Assembly (NCBI RefSeq): GCF_028372415.1
Contig: NC_092875.1
Location: 147,964,856-148,028,855 of the forward strand
Length of the DNA: 64,000 nucleotides
Source: Notamacropus eugenii
Lineage: Eukaryota > Chordata > Mammalia > Diprotodontia > Macropodidae
Direction: 5' to 3'
Shown here one piece after another: positions 38,365 through 48,524 of the stretch. The position numbers were made by a program, and so were the translations under genes. Position 1 is the first letter of the stretch, and each line of letters opens with the position of its first letter. The notes below the pieces were generated by a model. The model made no database searches. It was not told the origin of the DNA and worked only from the letters and a program-made list of their open reading frames with translations.

Positions 38365-39250
38365 CTTCATCAATCAATAAACAAGAATTTGCTAAGTATT
38401 TACTATGTGCTAGGGGCTGGAGATACAAATAAAAACAACCCTCAAGAATTCTAATGAGGGGAGAAAAATACATATGTAATAATATAAAGAATAAATACAA
38501 ACAAATTCAAAGTAGTTAAATACAAGGTAGATAGGGAAGAAGGGTCCTAGTATTTAGGATTATCAGGAAAGGCTTCATATAGAACATGACTTGAGCTAGA
38601 TCTTGAAGAAAGAAAGGGATTCAATGAAGCAGAGGGGAGGAAGGAATGTATTCCAATCAAAAGCATGGAGATGGGAGAATGAATGTCATATGTGGGGAAG
38701 AGAAAGAAGTTTGATCAGATCACAAGTTCAGGAGGATTGAGTAAATTCTAGTGTCCATATAAGTTATGGCCACATTGAGAAGAGCTTTAAAAGCTAAGTA
38801 GAGGAGTTCATATTTTATTCTTGAAGTAATAAGGAACAACAGTAATTTATTGAGAAGGTGAGTGACCATGGTCATATTTGCTCTTAAGGAAGGGTTTCTT
38901 AACCTGGGGTCTGTGCAACTTAAAAAAATTTTTTTGATAACCATATTTCAATATAACTAATTGCTTTCCTTTGTAGACCTATGTATTTTTATGCATTTTA
39001 AAATCTTATTCTGAGGAGCCCATAGACTTCACCAGACTGCTAGAGGCACCTAGAACACAAAAAGGTAGTTTAAGGAAAATCACTTTGGCAGTATTGTGTA
39101 AGATGGCCTGGAGTGGGGAGAGACTGGAGGCAGAGACCAATTAAGAAACTGTTGCAATAATCTAAGCAAAAGGTGATGAGGGTCTGAGTTAGGATGGTTG
39201 CTATGTGGATAGAGAGGAGGGATCAGAAGCAAAGCATGTTGTGAAGGTAG
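38365..39250 (-). mobile_element. L2 ORF2 (antisense), interrupted by a hAT-like element
   Basis: Antisense L2 order is clear: atttactatgtgctaggggc, aggaaaggcttcatatagaa, gggaggaaggaatgtattcc, agctttaaaagctaagtaga, agtgaccatggtcatatttg; then after the insert ggaaaatcactttggcagta, gactggaggcagagaccaat, tgttgcaataatctaagcaa. About 700 bp of L2 in total. Confidence 0.8.
38888..39072. mobile_element. hAT-like DNA transposon (MER/Charlie-type) inside L2
   Basis: Starts aagggtttcttaacctgggg. Interior atatttcaatataactaatt, gctttcctttgtagacctat, atcttattctgaggagccca, tagacttcaccagactgcta. Ends cacaaaaaggta. This is the layout of a common mammalian hAT-type non-autonomous element with ttcttaacc inverted ends; the right end here is partly lost. 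Confidence 0.65.
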
Positions 39251-39339
39251 AAATAGCAATTATTTCCACAGTATGTGTTGGAACAACTCCTTAGACATAA
39301 AATGAAACGGACTCAAAATAGAATAGGAGGAAGACAGGA

Positions 39340-39440
39340 CTGCGCTGCATTTCTGAGACATGCTGAGCGGTCCTGTGCTAGTGTCTCCTATGATGCACAG
39401 TCAAATCCAAGGTTCTTGAGAGAGAACTTGAGAGTGTGAC
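39340..39440 (-). mobile_element. RTE-like LINE C-terminal fragment
   Basis: Same sequence as the LINE at 25318: acatgctgagcggtcctgtg, ctagtgtctcctatgatgca, cagtcaaatccaaggttctt, gagagagaacttgagagtgt. Short. Confidence 0.75.
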
Positions 39441-40065
39441 TGAACAACTAATATTAATATGTATATCATGGGGCTGGGCCCTGTGAGAGATATTCCAGGG
39501 TTCGACCTTATCTTCCCCATTGAGTCAAGGTAGTTTCCTTTCCATTTTCTAATTTGGTTCACTTGGTTGGGGCCCTGCTGGTACCAGGTATTAGTGACTG
39601 ATTAAGAGATGAGGCAGCGATCAAGTCTGAAAAAGTAGGAGGAGGGGTGATATAGATTCAATATCCCACATTGCAAAGACTAAATGAACAGCTGGTGAAC
39701 TAGTCCAAAGGTCAAAGTCAGAAATGGAAGGTAACAGATCCAGGGTCCACGTAGGAGCATGTATGTGGTTTGAGGTGGGGAACTAGAAACTCAAAACCAA
39801 GAGACTTGCACCCAGGGCCCAATCAGAAGAGCATAGAAGAAGAACCTGGGTCTATGACCAAAGCTGATTGGCTTCCCCAAAGCAGGAGTGAGAGCTAGTA
39901 TGGTAACTACCAGGGCCCTTTCAGCAGGCCTGATCTCCAGGAGGTCTCCCAGCTGCTGCTCTGTGCATACACAGAGCTCTGACCTGCTCATGCCTTGAGA
40001 TTGGACCCTGCCCCAGGAGAAAGCATGTGAGCCTTCCTATCTGAAGAAGTCCTTGTGTCCTTTCC
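39440..40065. other. Unassigned, unique-looking stretch
   Basis: No repeat or gene recognised in about 620 bp. A 66-codon minus-strand frame has no coding features. Confidence 0.35.
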
Positions 40066-40067
40066 AA

Positions 40068-40139
40068 GGTTTCATAGTTTCAGAGATTTAGAGCTAGAAG
40101 AAACCTTAGAGTTCCCATGATCTCCTTTCCTTCTCTCTC
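40068..40139 (-). mobile_element. MIR3 head fragment cut by an LTR
   Basis: ggtttcatagtttcagagat, ttagagctagaagaaacctt, agagttcccatgatctcc. It ends where the LTR begins. Confidence 0.5.
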
Positions 40140-40517
40140 TGATGTGATTTGGGGTTGCTGGGAAATGTAAAGCTACAGGGTGAGTCTGTCTGGAAAGAAT
40201 TCAAGCACTCAAGTCTTCTTTCAGTTAAAATTTATTGTAAGGATAAGAGTGGGCTAGATTCCTAAAGAATCCGTAGCTAGATGAGGGTGAGATTGAAACT
40301 CATTTACAAAAAAGAAAGTGAGATGATATGTATGGGATTAAGGAGTGATAAATAGCCCGGGGTGAAAGGAATTAAGTGGTCTGGGCTAGGTCAGAGAACC
40401 ACAGTGAAAGGACTATTGGCCATCTAGGTGGGTTGGGATAGGCCAGATACCTCCAGTGAGATACCAGGGACTGGGTTGTGTGGGAAAACTCAGGGTCCAG
40501 GTCCCATCACCCCATCA
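40140..40517 (+). mobile_element. Solo LTR fossil, family A
   Basis: Begins TGATGTGATTTGGGG and ends cccatcaccccatca. Contains aagaattcaagcactcaagt, ttaaaatttattgtaaggat and ggtccaggtcccatcacccc. It pairs with 42429-42864 over most of its length. About 378 bp. No viral internal sequence adjoins it. No clear target duplication, so it is old. Confidence 0.72.
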
Positions 40518-40632
40518 TCCTCACTGCCCAATTTTTTAAAAAGGAAAGGACACCATGGTCACACTCTCCCACTGCAACGAGATGCCTCTCTTTGACCATA
40601 GCACTCTTCTGTCTCATTTCACATCCTCTTCC

Positions 40633-40812
40633 AGGGGTTGTCTCCAGTTGTCCTGATCTATATCTTGCCACTGGACCCAGATAGCTCTGGAGAAGAAAGT
40701 GAGGCTGGTGGCTTTGCACAGTCCTCCCTCACTTAAATCCAATTACTTACACATCATTTCATTATCTTCCTGATGTCATGGCCCTCTTCAAGAATGAAGG
40801 ATAAACGATACC
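40633..40812 (+). mobile_element. RTE-tailed SINE, 3' part
   Basis: Sense: ttgtctccagttgtcctgat, cttgccactggacccagata, agtcctccctcacttaaatc, cctgatgtcatggccctctt, caagaatgaaggataaac. Confidence 0.82.
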
Positions 40813-40837
40813 CTCTACCCGATCTTTCCTTAGCTCA

Positions 40838-41278
40838 CGGGAAGCAACCTCAGGAGGCCATGTAGTCCAGCTATGTCTCATTTTACAACATGGAAACTAA
40901 AGGAGGTTAAACAACCACAAAAATAGCAATAATAATAATAGCTAATATTTATATAGCACTTAACTACGCACCAGGCATTGTGCTGAGCACTTTACAATGA
41001 TTATATAATTATTATATGTTATTATTTGACCTGACAATAACCCTGGAAGGCAGGTTCTGTTATAGTTGTTATTATCTCCACTTTACAGATGAGGAAATTG
41101 AGGAAAACAAGAGTTATCTGTCTAGGGTCACATAGTGAGTGTCAGAGGTTGGATTTGAACTCAGGTCTTCCTGATCCCAGCCCCAGTGTTCTGTCTACCA
41201 GTCACACAGGTAGTGTGCATTGAAGACAGAACTCGAATTCAGGTCTACTGACTTTGTGCCATTCTCCTTACCAACTGC
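40838..41278 (-). mobile_element. MIR3 split by a MIR
   Basis: Outer element: 40838-40912 (gaagcaacctcaggaggcca, tctcattttacaacatggaa) resuming at 41201-41278 (tcacacaggtagtgtgcatt, gacagaactcgaattcaggt). The break falls exactly where a full-length MIR sits (40913-41200). Confidence 0.68.
40913..41200 (-). mobile_element. MIR/Ther1 SINE, full length
   Basis: Antisense: ataatagctaatatttatat, cattgtgctgagcactttac, ctccactttacagatgagga, ggtcacatagtgagtgtcag, gatttgaactcaggtcttcc. Confidence 0.85.
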
Positions 41279-41279
41279 T

Positions 41280-41652
41280 TGTCTAACTTCTTACCCCCCA
41301 GCTCTGTCTCAGTTGCCAACTTCTGGGGACACCCCAATTCCTGCTTGATCCTGTCACTGTGACTGCTTTTTATTTCCATCATCACCTTGGTGTTCCTGGT
41401 CCTCACTCTCCACTCTTAACTCCACAGTTTAGCCCTGCCTGTGGTTCCACAGAGTTGGAATCCAGAGAAGTATGAGATATAGTTCTTAATTTCTAGGAGC
41501 CAAGAGATATGCATATGAAACCACTAGAGCCCAGTGATTGAGTGCCAAAATTGTGGTACTCAGCTGGTGTTGTATAGCTTCCAGAAAGGATGGAGAGAGG
41601 ATCGTGGCAGGTGGCTGTCTTCAGAACAAGTTGTTTGTAAGAGGTCAGAGGA
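41280..41652. other. Unassigned stretch
   Basis: Nothing recognised. A plus-strand frame reaching to 41792 runs through the MIR3 downstream and is not coding. Confidence 0.35.
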
Positions 41653-41654
41653 TA

Positions 41655-41797
41655 ATAGACTTAGAGATGAAAAGAATCTTAGAGGTCACTGAGTCTAGCA
41701 ACCTCGTTTTATTGATGAGGAAGCTGAGGCCCAGAGAGGCAAGAGTCAAACTCAGGTCTCTTGTGTGCCCAGCAAATGATTCAACTGTCTAACGTAA
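41655..41797 (-). mobile_element. MIR3-type SINE
   Basis: atagacttagagatgaaaag, aatcttagaggtcactgagt, tattgatgaggaagctgagg, agtcaaactcaggtctcttg. Confidence 0.75.
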
Positions 41798-41883
41798 ATG
41801 TCAGAAACTTATAAAGAAGCAGAGGACAAACCCCTGGCCTAAAGATGCATACGGTGAGATGATCTGTCTGCCACAGAGATTCT

Positions 41884-42138
41884 GGGGTACAGCTAGGTGG
41901 TATAGAATATTGGTCTTGGAGTCAGAAGACTGATATTGAATCCTTCCCCCACACAATTACTAACTGTGTGACTCCAGGCAAGTCACTTAAATTTTCTTAG
42001 CCTCAGTTTCCCTCATTTGTAAAATGAGGATAGTAATTTAACCTATTTCCCAGGGTTGTTGTGAGAATGAAATGAGATAATATATATAAAGGATTTTGCA
42101 AATTTTAAAGCACTACATAATTATTGGTTATTAGTCTT
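41884..42138 (+). mobile_element. MIR/Ther1 SINE, full length
   Basis: Sense, complete: ggtacagctaggtggtatag, ttactaactgtgtgactcca, cctcagtttccctcatttgt, gttgttgtgagaatgaaatg, ttttaaagcactacataatt. Confidence 0.88.
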
Positions 42139-42139
42139 T

Positions 42140-42945
42140 TTTCCTCTTGGTGGTAGGTACTAAAAAAGCTTTTCTTTTAGGTTCTCATTCTCTTGCTTAT
42201 AAGCCTTTTCCCATTTTCATAGAATTATCTCCCTTCCATTGTTTGCCATGCCATCCACCTTCTCCTCCTTTAAATCATAATCCAAGGTCTGTCACTGTCA
42301 GAAACCCTTTCAGGAGTAAGATTAATCTCTAATTTGCAAACATAATCTCTGAATTATCCTTCCCTTTCCACACACTTGTCTAAATCAGGACTAGTGTTCC
42401 TCTTGTCTACTCCATTTGGAAGCTCCTCTGATGTGGTTTGGGGTTGTTAGAAACCCAGAAATGTCAGGGTATAGGGTAGCATCTGCCTGGAAAGAATTCA
42501 CAAATTCAAACCTTCTTCTAGTCAAATGACAAGATTTATTATAATGCCAATAGAAGTAGACAGGGTTGCTTGTGAATCTGTAACTTAATGGGGGTGAGCC
42601 AGATGCTTATATACAAAAAGGAAAGTGAAAGGATCTGGATGGGAGTAAGGAATAGTAAGTAGTCTAGGGTGGGCCAAGAGCTACAGTGAAAGGAATGTTA
42701 AGTAAGCTAATTAGGTGATCTAGGTGGGCTGGGGTGGACCAGTTGCCTTGGGAGGAGGCACCAGTGATCTGGACTGCCAAAATGTATAGGAAAATTCAGG
42801 GACTGGGTTGTTTTCAAGGACATGGTCTTTTCCTTTTAGGGGTCCAGGTCCCATCACCCCATCACGTGCAAGGACAGTTGGGCCTTATCTTTCCTCTGTG
42901 TTACACAAGCACTTAGGCCGAAGCATTTAATATGAGAGTGTGTAT
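42140..42945 (+). mobile_element. L2 3' region split by a solo LTR
   Basis: L2-like text up to the LTR: ccatccaccttctcctcctt, tgtcactgtcagaaaccctt, ctactccatttggaagctcc. It resumes after 42864 with gtgcaaggacagttgggcct, tatctttcctctgtgtt. Joined, they give the usual L2 order (gaagctcctt...ggcagggacag). Diverged. Confidence 0.5.
42429..42864 (+). mobile_element. Solo LTR fossil, family A
   Basis: Begins TGATGTGGTTTGGGG and ends ggtcccatcaccccatca. Shares aaagaattcacaaattcaaa, aagatttattataatgccaa, agtgaaaggaatgttaagta and the terminal block with 40140-40517. About 436 bp. It lies inside an L2 3' end. No viral genes adjoin it. Confidence 0.75.
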
Positions 42946-43148
42946 CCTTTCAGTTTTTAAATACTTGCTGACTACCTTTTCCCCTCTTCTCATGTCACAG
43001 AGATAAAAACTTTGAATAGAGTCTGCCTCCTTTCTGCCTGTTTAAGATAGGACTGAGGCAGTCTTGTCTGCCTGCCTGCTTATTCCAAATGCACCATCAT
43101 TTGGGAGACAGTATTTAGGGCCTAAATCCAAAATGATGTGCCTTTTGT
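42945..43148. other. Unassigned stretch
   Basis: Nothing recognised between the L2 and the LTR-like element. Confidence 0.3.
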
Positions 43149-43149
43149 A

Positions 43150-43860
43150 GTTTCACTTTGTTGACCTGAAAACTTGGTTAAAGAAAGGCAACAGGCTAAT
43201 GCATACATTTTATGATTTAATTAATTAATCAATTCCCTATTAAAGACAACGGTAACATAATGCATTATGGAGCCAGAAATGTTCTGGCTACCCAGTGCAG
43301 AAATCTTCTGGCTTATATACATTTTGCCGTGAGAAAGGAACTCTCCTAGTTGAACAAATCATAAATTTAGTAAGACAAGACAATTAACAAAGTAATGTTG
43401 GTCAGGCCTTGGGATTCCAGCTGGGTAAGCATATGTCTCGGTGATAAGGAAAGAAACCCCACCACTAGTAAGTGGTAGGCTTCCTCCCTTAAACAGATAA
43501 TTGACATAGGAAAGGGTAAACAATGTTCAATAGAAATTATGATCTAAGATGTCTATATTTTCTTTATCATTAATACGCCATAACATAGTATATGTCTATA
43601 GATCAAAGGAAAGTCCCATTATTCATAACATAGTATGTGTCTATAGATAATAAGATTCATCAAAGGAAAGTCTCATTATTCATCAAAGGAAAGTCTTATT
43701 ATTCAAGATATAGTGTCTTAGGTTAAAGGTCTCCTTAAGGAGTGTAGAGTCGGCCTTGGCTGGCTTTTGCTGACATAGGAAGAGGCACTCTCTGAGTTTA
43801 CTTCAGAGAGAACAAAGAGATTATTCTAAAATTTTATATTAAACATTATCAACTTCCACA
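43150..43860 (-). mobile_element. Probable solo LTR fossil, separate family
   Basis: On the minus strand it would begin TGTGGAAGTTGATAATG (near 43860). It has a U3 with tandem repeats (43578-43720), a TATA-like tatataagc (43311-43320 on plus: gcttatatac), then agatttctgcactgggtagc and a downstream TAAT/AATTAAAT-rich part that could hold the polyadenylation signal. The end is uncertain (perhaps near the tgttgacc at 43160). Called from promoter-like layout, not from family recognition. Confidence 0.45.
43578..43722. repeat. Short tandem/dispersed direct repeats in the LTR U3
   Basis: Units of the type atcaaaggaaagtctcatta ttcat occur four times with small changes, interleaved with two copies of cataacatagtatatgtcta tagat. 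This could be an enhancer-like duplication of the LTR. Confidence 0.8.
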
Positions 43861-44026
43861 AAGAGTATTTTTTATGAGGACTCCAGGTATGGCCCATTCT
43901 ATTCTGGCCTTCCTTGACTCAGCAGTGGGAGTAAAGCCTTCAAGGGAATCCTCCAAAATGAGGTGTATATTCCTCCCATTGTCTCCATCCAAATGGCCTC
44001 TGCCCTCCTTCAGGTCTTATCACCGC

Positions 44027-44137
44027 TCAAGAACATGTATTAAGTGACAGCTATGTGCCAGGCACCCTGCTAAGTGTTAGAGATACAAAGAAAAGGGAGA
44101 TAGTCCCTGCTTCCTTCACAGTCTAATGGGAAGAAAA
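44027..44137 (-). mobile_element. L2 fragment (antisense)
   Basis: acagctatgtgccaggcacc, ctgctaagtgttagagatac, tagtccctgcttccttcaca, gtctaatgggaag. Confidence 0.75.
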
Positions 44138-44154
44138 CAAACAAAAACTATGTT

Positions 44155-44407
44155 TTGTTGTTCAGTCATTTTTCAGTTGTGTGCAACTCTCTGTGATCCC
44201 ATTTGGGGTTTTTTTGGCAAAGATACTGGAGTGGTTTGCTATTCCCTTCTCCAGCTCATTTTACAGATGAGGAAACTGCGGCAAACAGTTAAGTGACTTG
44301 TCCAAAGTCACAGTTAGTAAGTGTCTGAGGCTGGATTTGAACTCAGGAAGTTGAGTCTTCCTAACTCCAGGTTCAGCACTGTATTCATTGTGCCACCTAA
44401 CTGGCTC
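44155..44407 (-). mobile_element. MAR1 CORE-SINE, full length
   Basis: Antisense, complete: gttcagtcatttttcagttg, caaagatactggagtggttt, cagctcattttacagatgag, tgtctgaggctggatttgaa, tcattgtgccacctaactgg. Confidence 0.88.
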
Positions 44408-44577
44408 TCTACTATCTGCTAGCCATTGTTCAAAGCCAGGACTGAGATTCCAGACTCCCTTTATATTATTACCTTTTAATATATTGCTATGTTGTAGCCC
44501 TCCTGACCCATTTGCAGCTCCTTGAACTAACTTGCCAGTCCATTATCCATATTTGTTTTTGTCACTATGTTGAGGTC
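44407..44577. other. Unassigned stretch
   Basis: Nothing recognised. Confidence 0.3.
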
Positions 44578-45212
44578 AGGGAACCATAATGTTGAGATTT
44601 GACGTGCTTGAGACCTCAAAATACCAACCCCCCCAGGTCCTGCCTGAATGAATTCGACCCAAGTCTTCTTATAGCCAAAGTAAAACAGTTTATTAAAGAT
44701 TCGCCATATTGGGTAGACTCTTAAGGAGCCAAAGCATTTGTGACTCTAGTATTTGACTAGCAGGCCAGACTGAATCTCAGCTAGATTGAATCTGAGCTGG
44801 ATTGAATATGAATGCCTTCATGGAGGCAAGAAGGAATTTATATACAGAAGGATTTGGAAGGGATCTAGGGTTGACCAAGTAGTCTGGGGTAATGGGAGGA
44901 GGGGTTTAGGGAGGGTCTCAACGAGGAGTCTAAGAAGGGTCTTGATGGAACTGGGATGACTAGAGGGCAGAACCAAGAGAGAGAGATTTTCATGGGATCC
45001 AGGGTGGGAAATAGCTGGAGACAATTGGGAGGTAACAGACAATGGAGGGCTGGGGTGGGTTAAGGTTACTTTATAGAATCAAGGATGGGAAACAGCCAGA
45101 GGCAATCTGGAGGCTATGGACAATGGAGGGTCAGGCTGGGTTAAGGGTAACAGATTTGGGTATGAAAAACCAGATTAAGTGGGAAGATTTCAGGAGAGCT
45201 GATACCCTATCA
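44578..45212 (+). mobile_element. Solo LTR fossil, family B
   Basis: About 635 bp, beginning TGTTGAGGTCAGGGAACCA and ending gataccctatca. It pairs with 53457-54069 along its length (acctcaaaataccaac, gaatgaattcgacccaagtc, gccatattgggtagactctt, ttcatggaggcaagaaggaa, atagaatcaaggatgggaaa). It has an internal ~80-bp tandem duplication (44994-45064 and 45076-45148, each ending gctgggttaagg-like), also present in the other copy. No viral internal region. Confidence 0.82.
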
Positions 45213-45239
45213 CCATGACTGGAATGAATCCCTTCATAC

Positions 45240-45530
45240 AATATTTGTCAAATACTTGGTACAGTGCCAGGAACATAATAGGTGATTAATAAATTCTTGT
45301 TCCCTTCCTTTCTCACCATATCCCCTCTTGGGCCTCTTAGAATCCTCATCCTCCTTCAAAACTTAACTAAATGAAGCTTTTTCCTATCCTTCCCCTCCTT
45401 AGTGACAACTTCCAGCTCCACCTACCTTAACATTTACTTATCTATGCACATGTTGTATCAACCCAGTACAAGGCCCACTCCTTGGGGATCAACAGTCTGG
45501 CTATAGTCTTTGTATTCCGCCCCCACCCCC
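45240..45530 (+). mobile_element. L2 3' fragments
   Basis: 45240-45302 is an L2 terminus (acttggtacagtgccaggaa, cataataggtgattaataaa). 45335-45530 is a second L2 3' part (cctccttcaaaacttaacta, gcacatgttgtatcaaccca, tccttggggatcaacagtct). Confidence 0.6.
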
Positions 45531-46258
45531 AGGACTGGAACCGTACCACTAGTGTGGAAGCACACATACTAGTAGGTGCTTCATTGGTATTGGTTGGTAT
45601 CTCCCCCCCCCCTCCCCTTTCCCCAAATTATCAGACATTCTCAATCTTCTTGAAATTTAAGCTCTCCTTGGCCAGTTACCTAGACCACCCCTGTCTGGGC
45701 CTCTTTCCCTTCCCTTCCTTAGATAGAATCTGTCCTGCTTCCCACTTTCTCGGTCAGCTCTAGATCAGACTGTCCTGAGATCCAACAGCACAATCCTCCA
45801 TTAACATTCCTGTTAGCATATTCACAAATAGTGGGTCAATCAGGGTGTGATTATGCTGGTGAGCAAGACAGGGAAGGAAAACCTAGCTTTGCTCTTTTCA
45901 GCCCGTCCTAAGGCTGAGGGTGATACAGGGCCATATATCTGACTTGGGCCGAAAGCAGGAAACCAATGCCCTTTCCAAAACTCAAATTGATGGGACCCAG
46001 GTATAGCAGCCTGGGTTTCTCATGATTCCCAAGCGGCACCTGAAAGTAAAGGGATTCTGTCCCCCCTGTCTGGGAACTCCAGCTATCTAAAGCTGGGTTT
46101 TAGGTTCCTTTTGGGCAGACAGCCAGCTGGCTGATAGATTTATTCCCAGTTCTTCTTGGCCATCCAAGAAGAACTATGGCCTCTGAAATTTTTGCTAATG
46201 GAAGGTTTCCCTTCTAGAAACTTCACCAGAGACATTGAATCAGAGTTGGGTTCCCATG
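45530..46258. other. Unassigned, unique-looking stretch
   Basis: A C-run (ctcccccccccctcccc, 45601-45617) and about 700 bp with no recognised repeat or gene. Confidence 0.35.
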
Positions 46259-47447
46259 GCCAGAGATTCAGTGCAATCAAGCAGCATTCATCTGTTAAAC
46301 TCTTACTATGTGCTCGACATTATGCCAGGCCCTGGGGATACAAACATAAAAAATAAACAGTTCTTGATCTTAAGAACTTTACCTTCTATCCACAGAGGCA
46401 GCATGTCATCATACAAATATGTGCAATATATACAGAGTTAAATACTAGGCTATTTGGGGTGAGTGGGGATGGGAAGGTACTAGCAGCTGGGAGGATCAGG
46501 AAAGACCTCACGTAGGAGTTAGCAACTGAGCTGATCTTTTAAGGCAGTGAGGGATTTCTAGTGGCAGAGGTGAGGAGAAATGCATTCCAGGCGTGGGGAG
46601 GGGGTGGGGAACAGTCTGGGAAAGGAAATGGAATTCTATGTATGAAGAACAGTTAGAAGGCCAGTTTGGCTACAGATTAGAGTATCTAAAGGAGAATATC
46701 ATGTAATAAATCCAAAGATACAGGTTGAAGCCAGGTTGTGAAGGACTTAAATACAAAAGCAGAGTTTGTATTTGCTCCTAGCAGTAACAGGGAGTCATGG
46801 CAGATTCTGGAGCTGGGTAGTGACATGGTTGTAATTCAGGACCATCACTTTGGAAGCAGTGTGAATGGATGGTTTGTAGAAGGGGGAAAATTTGAAAGCA
46901 GGAGTCCAATTATGAGATAATTGGAATAGTTTAAACAAAAAGTGATATAGGTTTTTGACTGAGGTGGTGGCCATGTTAATGAAGAGAAAATGACAGAGAT
47001 GTTGGGGAGGTGTGATGGAGAAGACTTGATAACTGACAGGACATGTCAGGTGAGTGAGAAATCCAGGCTGACTGGAAATATAATACTCTCAATAGAAATA
47101 AGGAAGTTCAAAAGAGGCCTGGGTTTTGAGGGAAAGCTAATGAATTCTGTTTTGGACATGCTGAATTTGAGATGCTTATGGGATACCTTGTTCAAAGTAT
47201 CCAGCAGGGAATTGGTGATATTGTAGTGGGGCTCAGGAGAAAGTTTGGGTTAGATAAATAGATATGGAAATAATCTGCAGAGAGATGATCATTAAACTCT
47301 GGCAGATAATAAGTATAGTATAGAAAGTATAGAGAACAGAGTATAGAAAGAAGAGAAAAGGGCCCAGGATAGAGTGTTGGCCAACACCCACAGGTATTGG
47401 TGACTCATGGAAGAGTATTTAACAAAGGAGATGGAGAAGTACACAGG

Positions 47448-47503
47448 GTCTGGCACACAGTAGGTGCTTAATAAATGTTTACTGACTGACTGATAGAAGG
47501 AAC
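47448..47503 (+). mobile_element. Small L2 3' terminus inside antisense L2
   Basis: tctggcacacagtaggtgct, taataaatgtttactgactg. Opposite orientation to the surrounding L2, so it is a separate insertion. Confidence 0.7.
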
Positions 47504-47664
47504 AGCCAAGCAGGTAGGAAAAGACCCAAGAGAACAGTGTCATGAAAACTGAGGATCAGAGAGAGTATCCAGGAGGGGAGGTGTTCATGGTGTCAACTGC
47601 AAAGAAGTCCAGAAGGATAAAGTCTGAGAAAAGGCACTTGGTTTTAGCAACTGAGGCATCATTG

Positions 47665-47841
47665 ATTTCACATGTATAATCTATATCAAATTGCTTACAG
47701 TCTCAGGGATAAGGAAAGGAAGGGAGGAGGAAAGAAGAGGGGAGGGATAAAATTTGGAACTCAAAACTTTTTTTTAAAAAGTTTCGACATTGTTTTAACA
47801 TATAATTGAAGAGGGAGATCAAATACAATTTTAAAAATCAA
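47665..47841 (+). mobile_element. L1 3' end inserted in L2
   Basis: Sense L1 tail: tgtataatctatatcaaatt, gagggataaaatttggaact, gttttaacatataattgaag, A-rich end. Flanked by an imperfect 17-bp duplication caactgaggcatcattg (47648-47664) against caaataagctatcattg (47842-47858). Confidence 0.82.
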
Positions 47842-48109
47842 CAAATAAGCTATCATTGGTAATTTTGGAGAGGGCCGTTTCAGTTTGAGGGATGAGGTTG
47901 GAAGGCAGAAGTTGTTCAGCTTTTTAAAAAAGATGAATCGCAAAAAAATGGAACTTCTAGCTTTTGGACAGATATTGCTTAGTTTTTGTTTTTTCAAGAT
48001 ATGGAGACAATTTCTTCATGGTAATTTCCTTTGGCTATGAAAGATTCGACCCAAGTGTTTCATTATAGACTGCAGGGAATGTTTTAATATTAGAGAAGAA
48101 TCTGGTGTA

Positions 48110-48364
48110 ATAATGATGATCATTGCTAGCATTTATTTCTTTAAGGCTTGCAAAGTGGTTTTCAAATCTCATTGGATCCTCACAACAATTGTGGGCAGGG
48201 GGACTAATGTGCTATTATTATCACAGTCGTTTTACAGATGAGGAAACTGTGGCCGAGAGAGGTTAATTAGCTTACCCAGGGTCCCAAAGTTAATACCCGC
48301 CTGAGGCTTTTATTGGAACTCAGGTCTTCTGACTTCAGGCCCCGTGCTCCATCCGCTGGATCAT
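48110..48364 (-). mobile_element. MIR SINE
   Basis: Antisense: atgatcattgctagcattta, attggatcctcacaacaatt, cgttttacagatgaggaaac, ggaactcaggtcttctgact. Confidence 0.82.
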
Positions 48365-48524
48365 GAAGAGCTGAATTTGGACTCAAGAAAGACATAGATT
48401 TGAATGTTGCCTCTGATGTTTATTTCTGTAAGGACTTGGACCCCTGAGAACTCTGGTTCTGGAACCCCTTACTATTTTTCCTAGGTCTAGGGCCATTGTT
48501 TTGAATAATCAATTATGTAAATCG

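Larger units (their letters stand above)
46262..48060 (-). mobile_element. Long L2 ORF2 (antisense), interrupted
   Basis: The longest L2 in the window, about 1.55 kb of L2 after removing inserts. Antisense order: cttactatgtgctcgacatt, caggaaagacctcacgtagg, gcattccaggcgtggggagg, aggttgtgaaggacttaaat, tgcaataatccaggc-like text near 46920, aattctgttttggacatgct, gaatttgagatgcttatggg, aagggcccaggatagagtgt, agtatccaggaggggaggtg. After the L1 insert comes tatcattggtaattttggag. On the minus strand it covers the L2 RT core (the VDLSAAFDT region near 47620 to the C-terminus near 46560). No intact frame remains. Confidence 0.85.

Noticed and set aside
40140-42864. A provirus with two LTRs
   Set aside because: The LTRs are strongly diverged and the interval holds only SINE, MIR and L2 sequence.
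43578-43722. CRISPR-like repeat array
   Set aside because: Repeats are irregular, spacers are not of constant length, and the genome is clearly vertebrate. Better explained as tandem repeats in an LTR U3.
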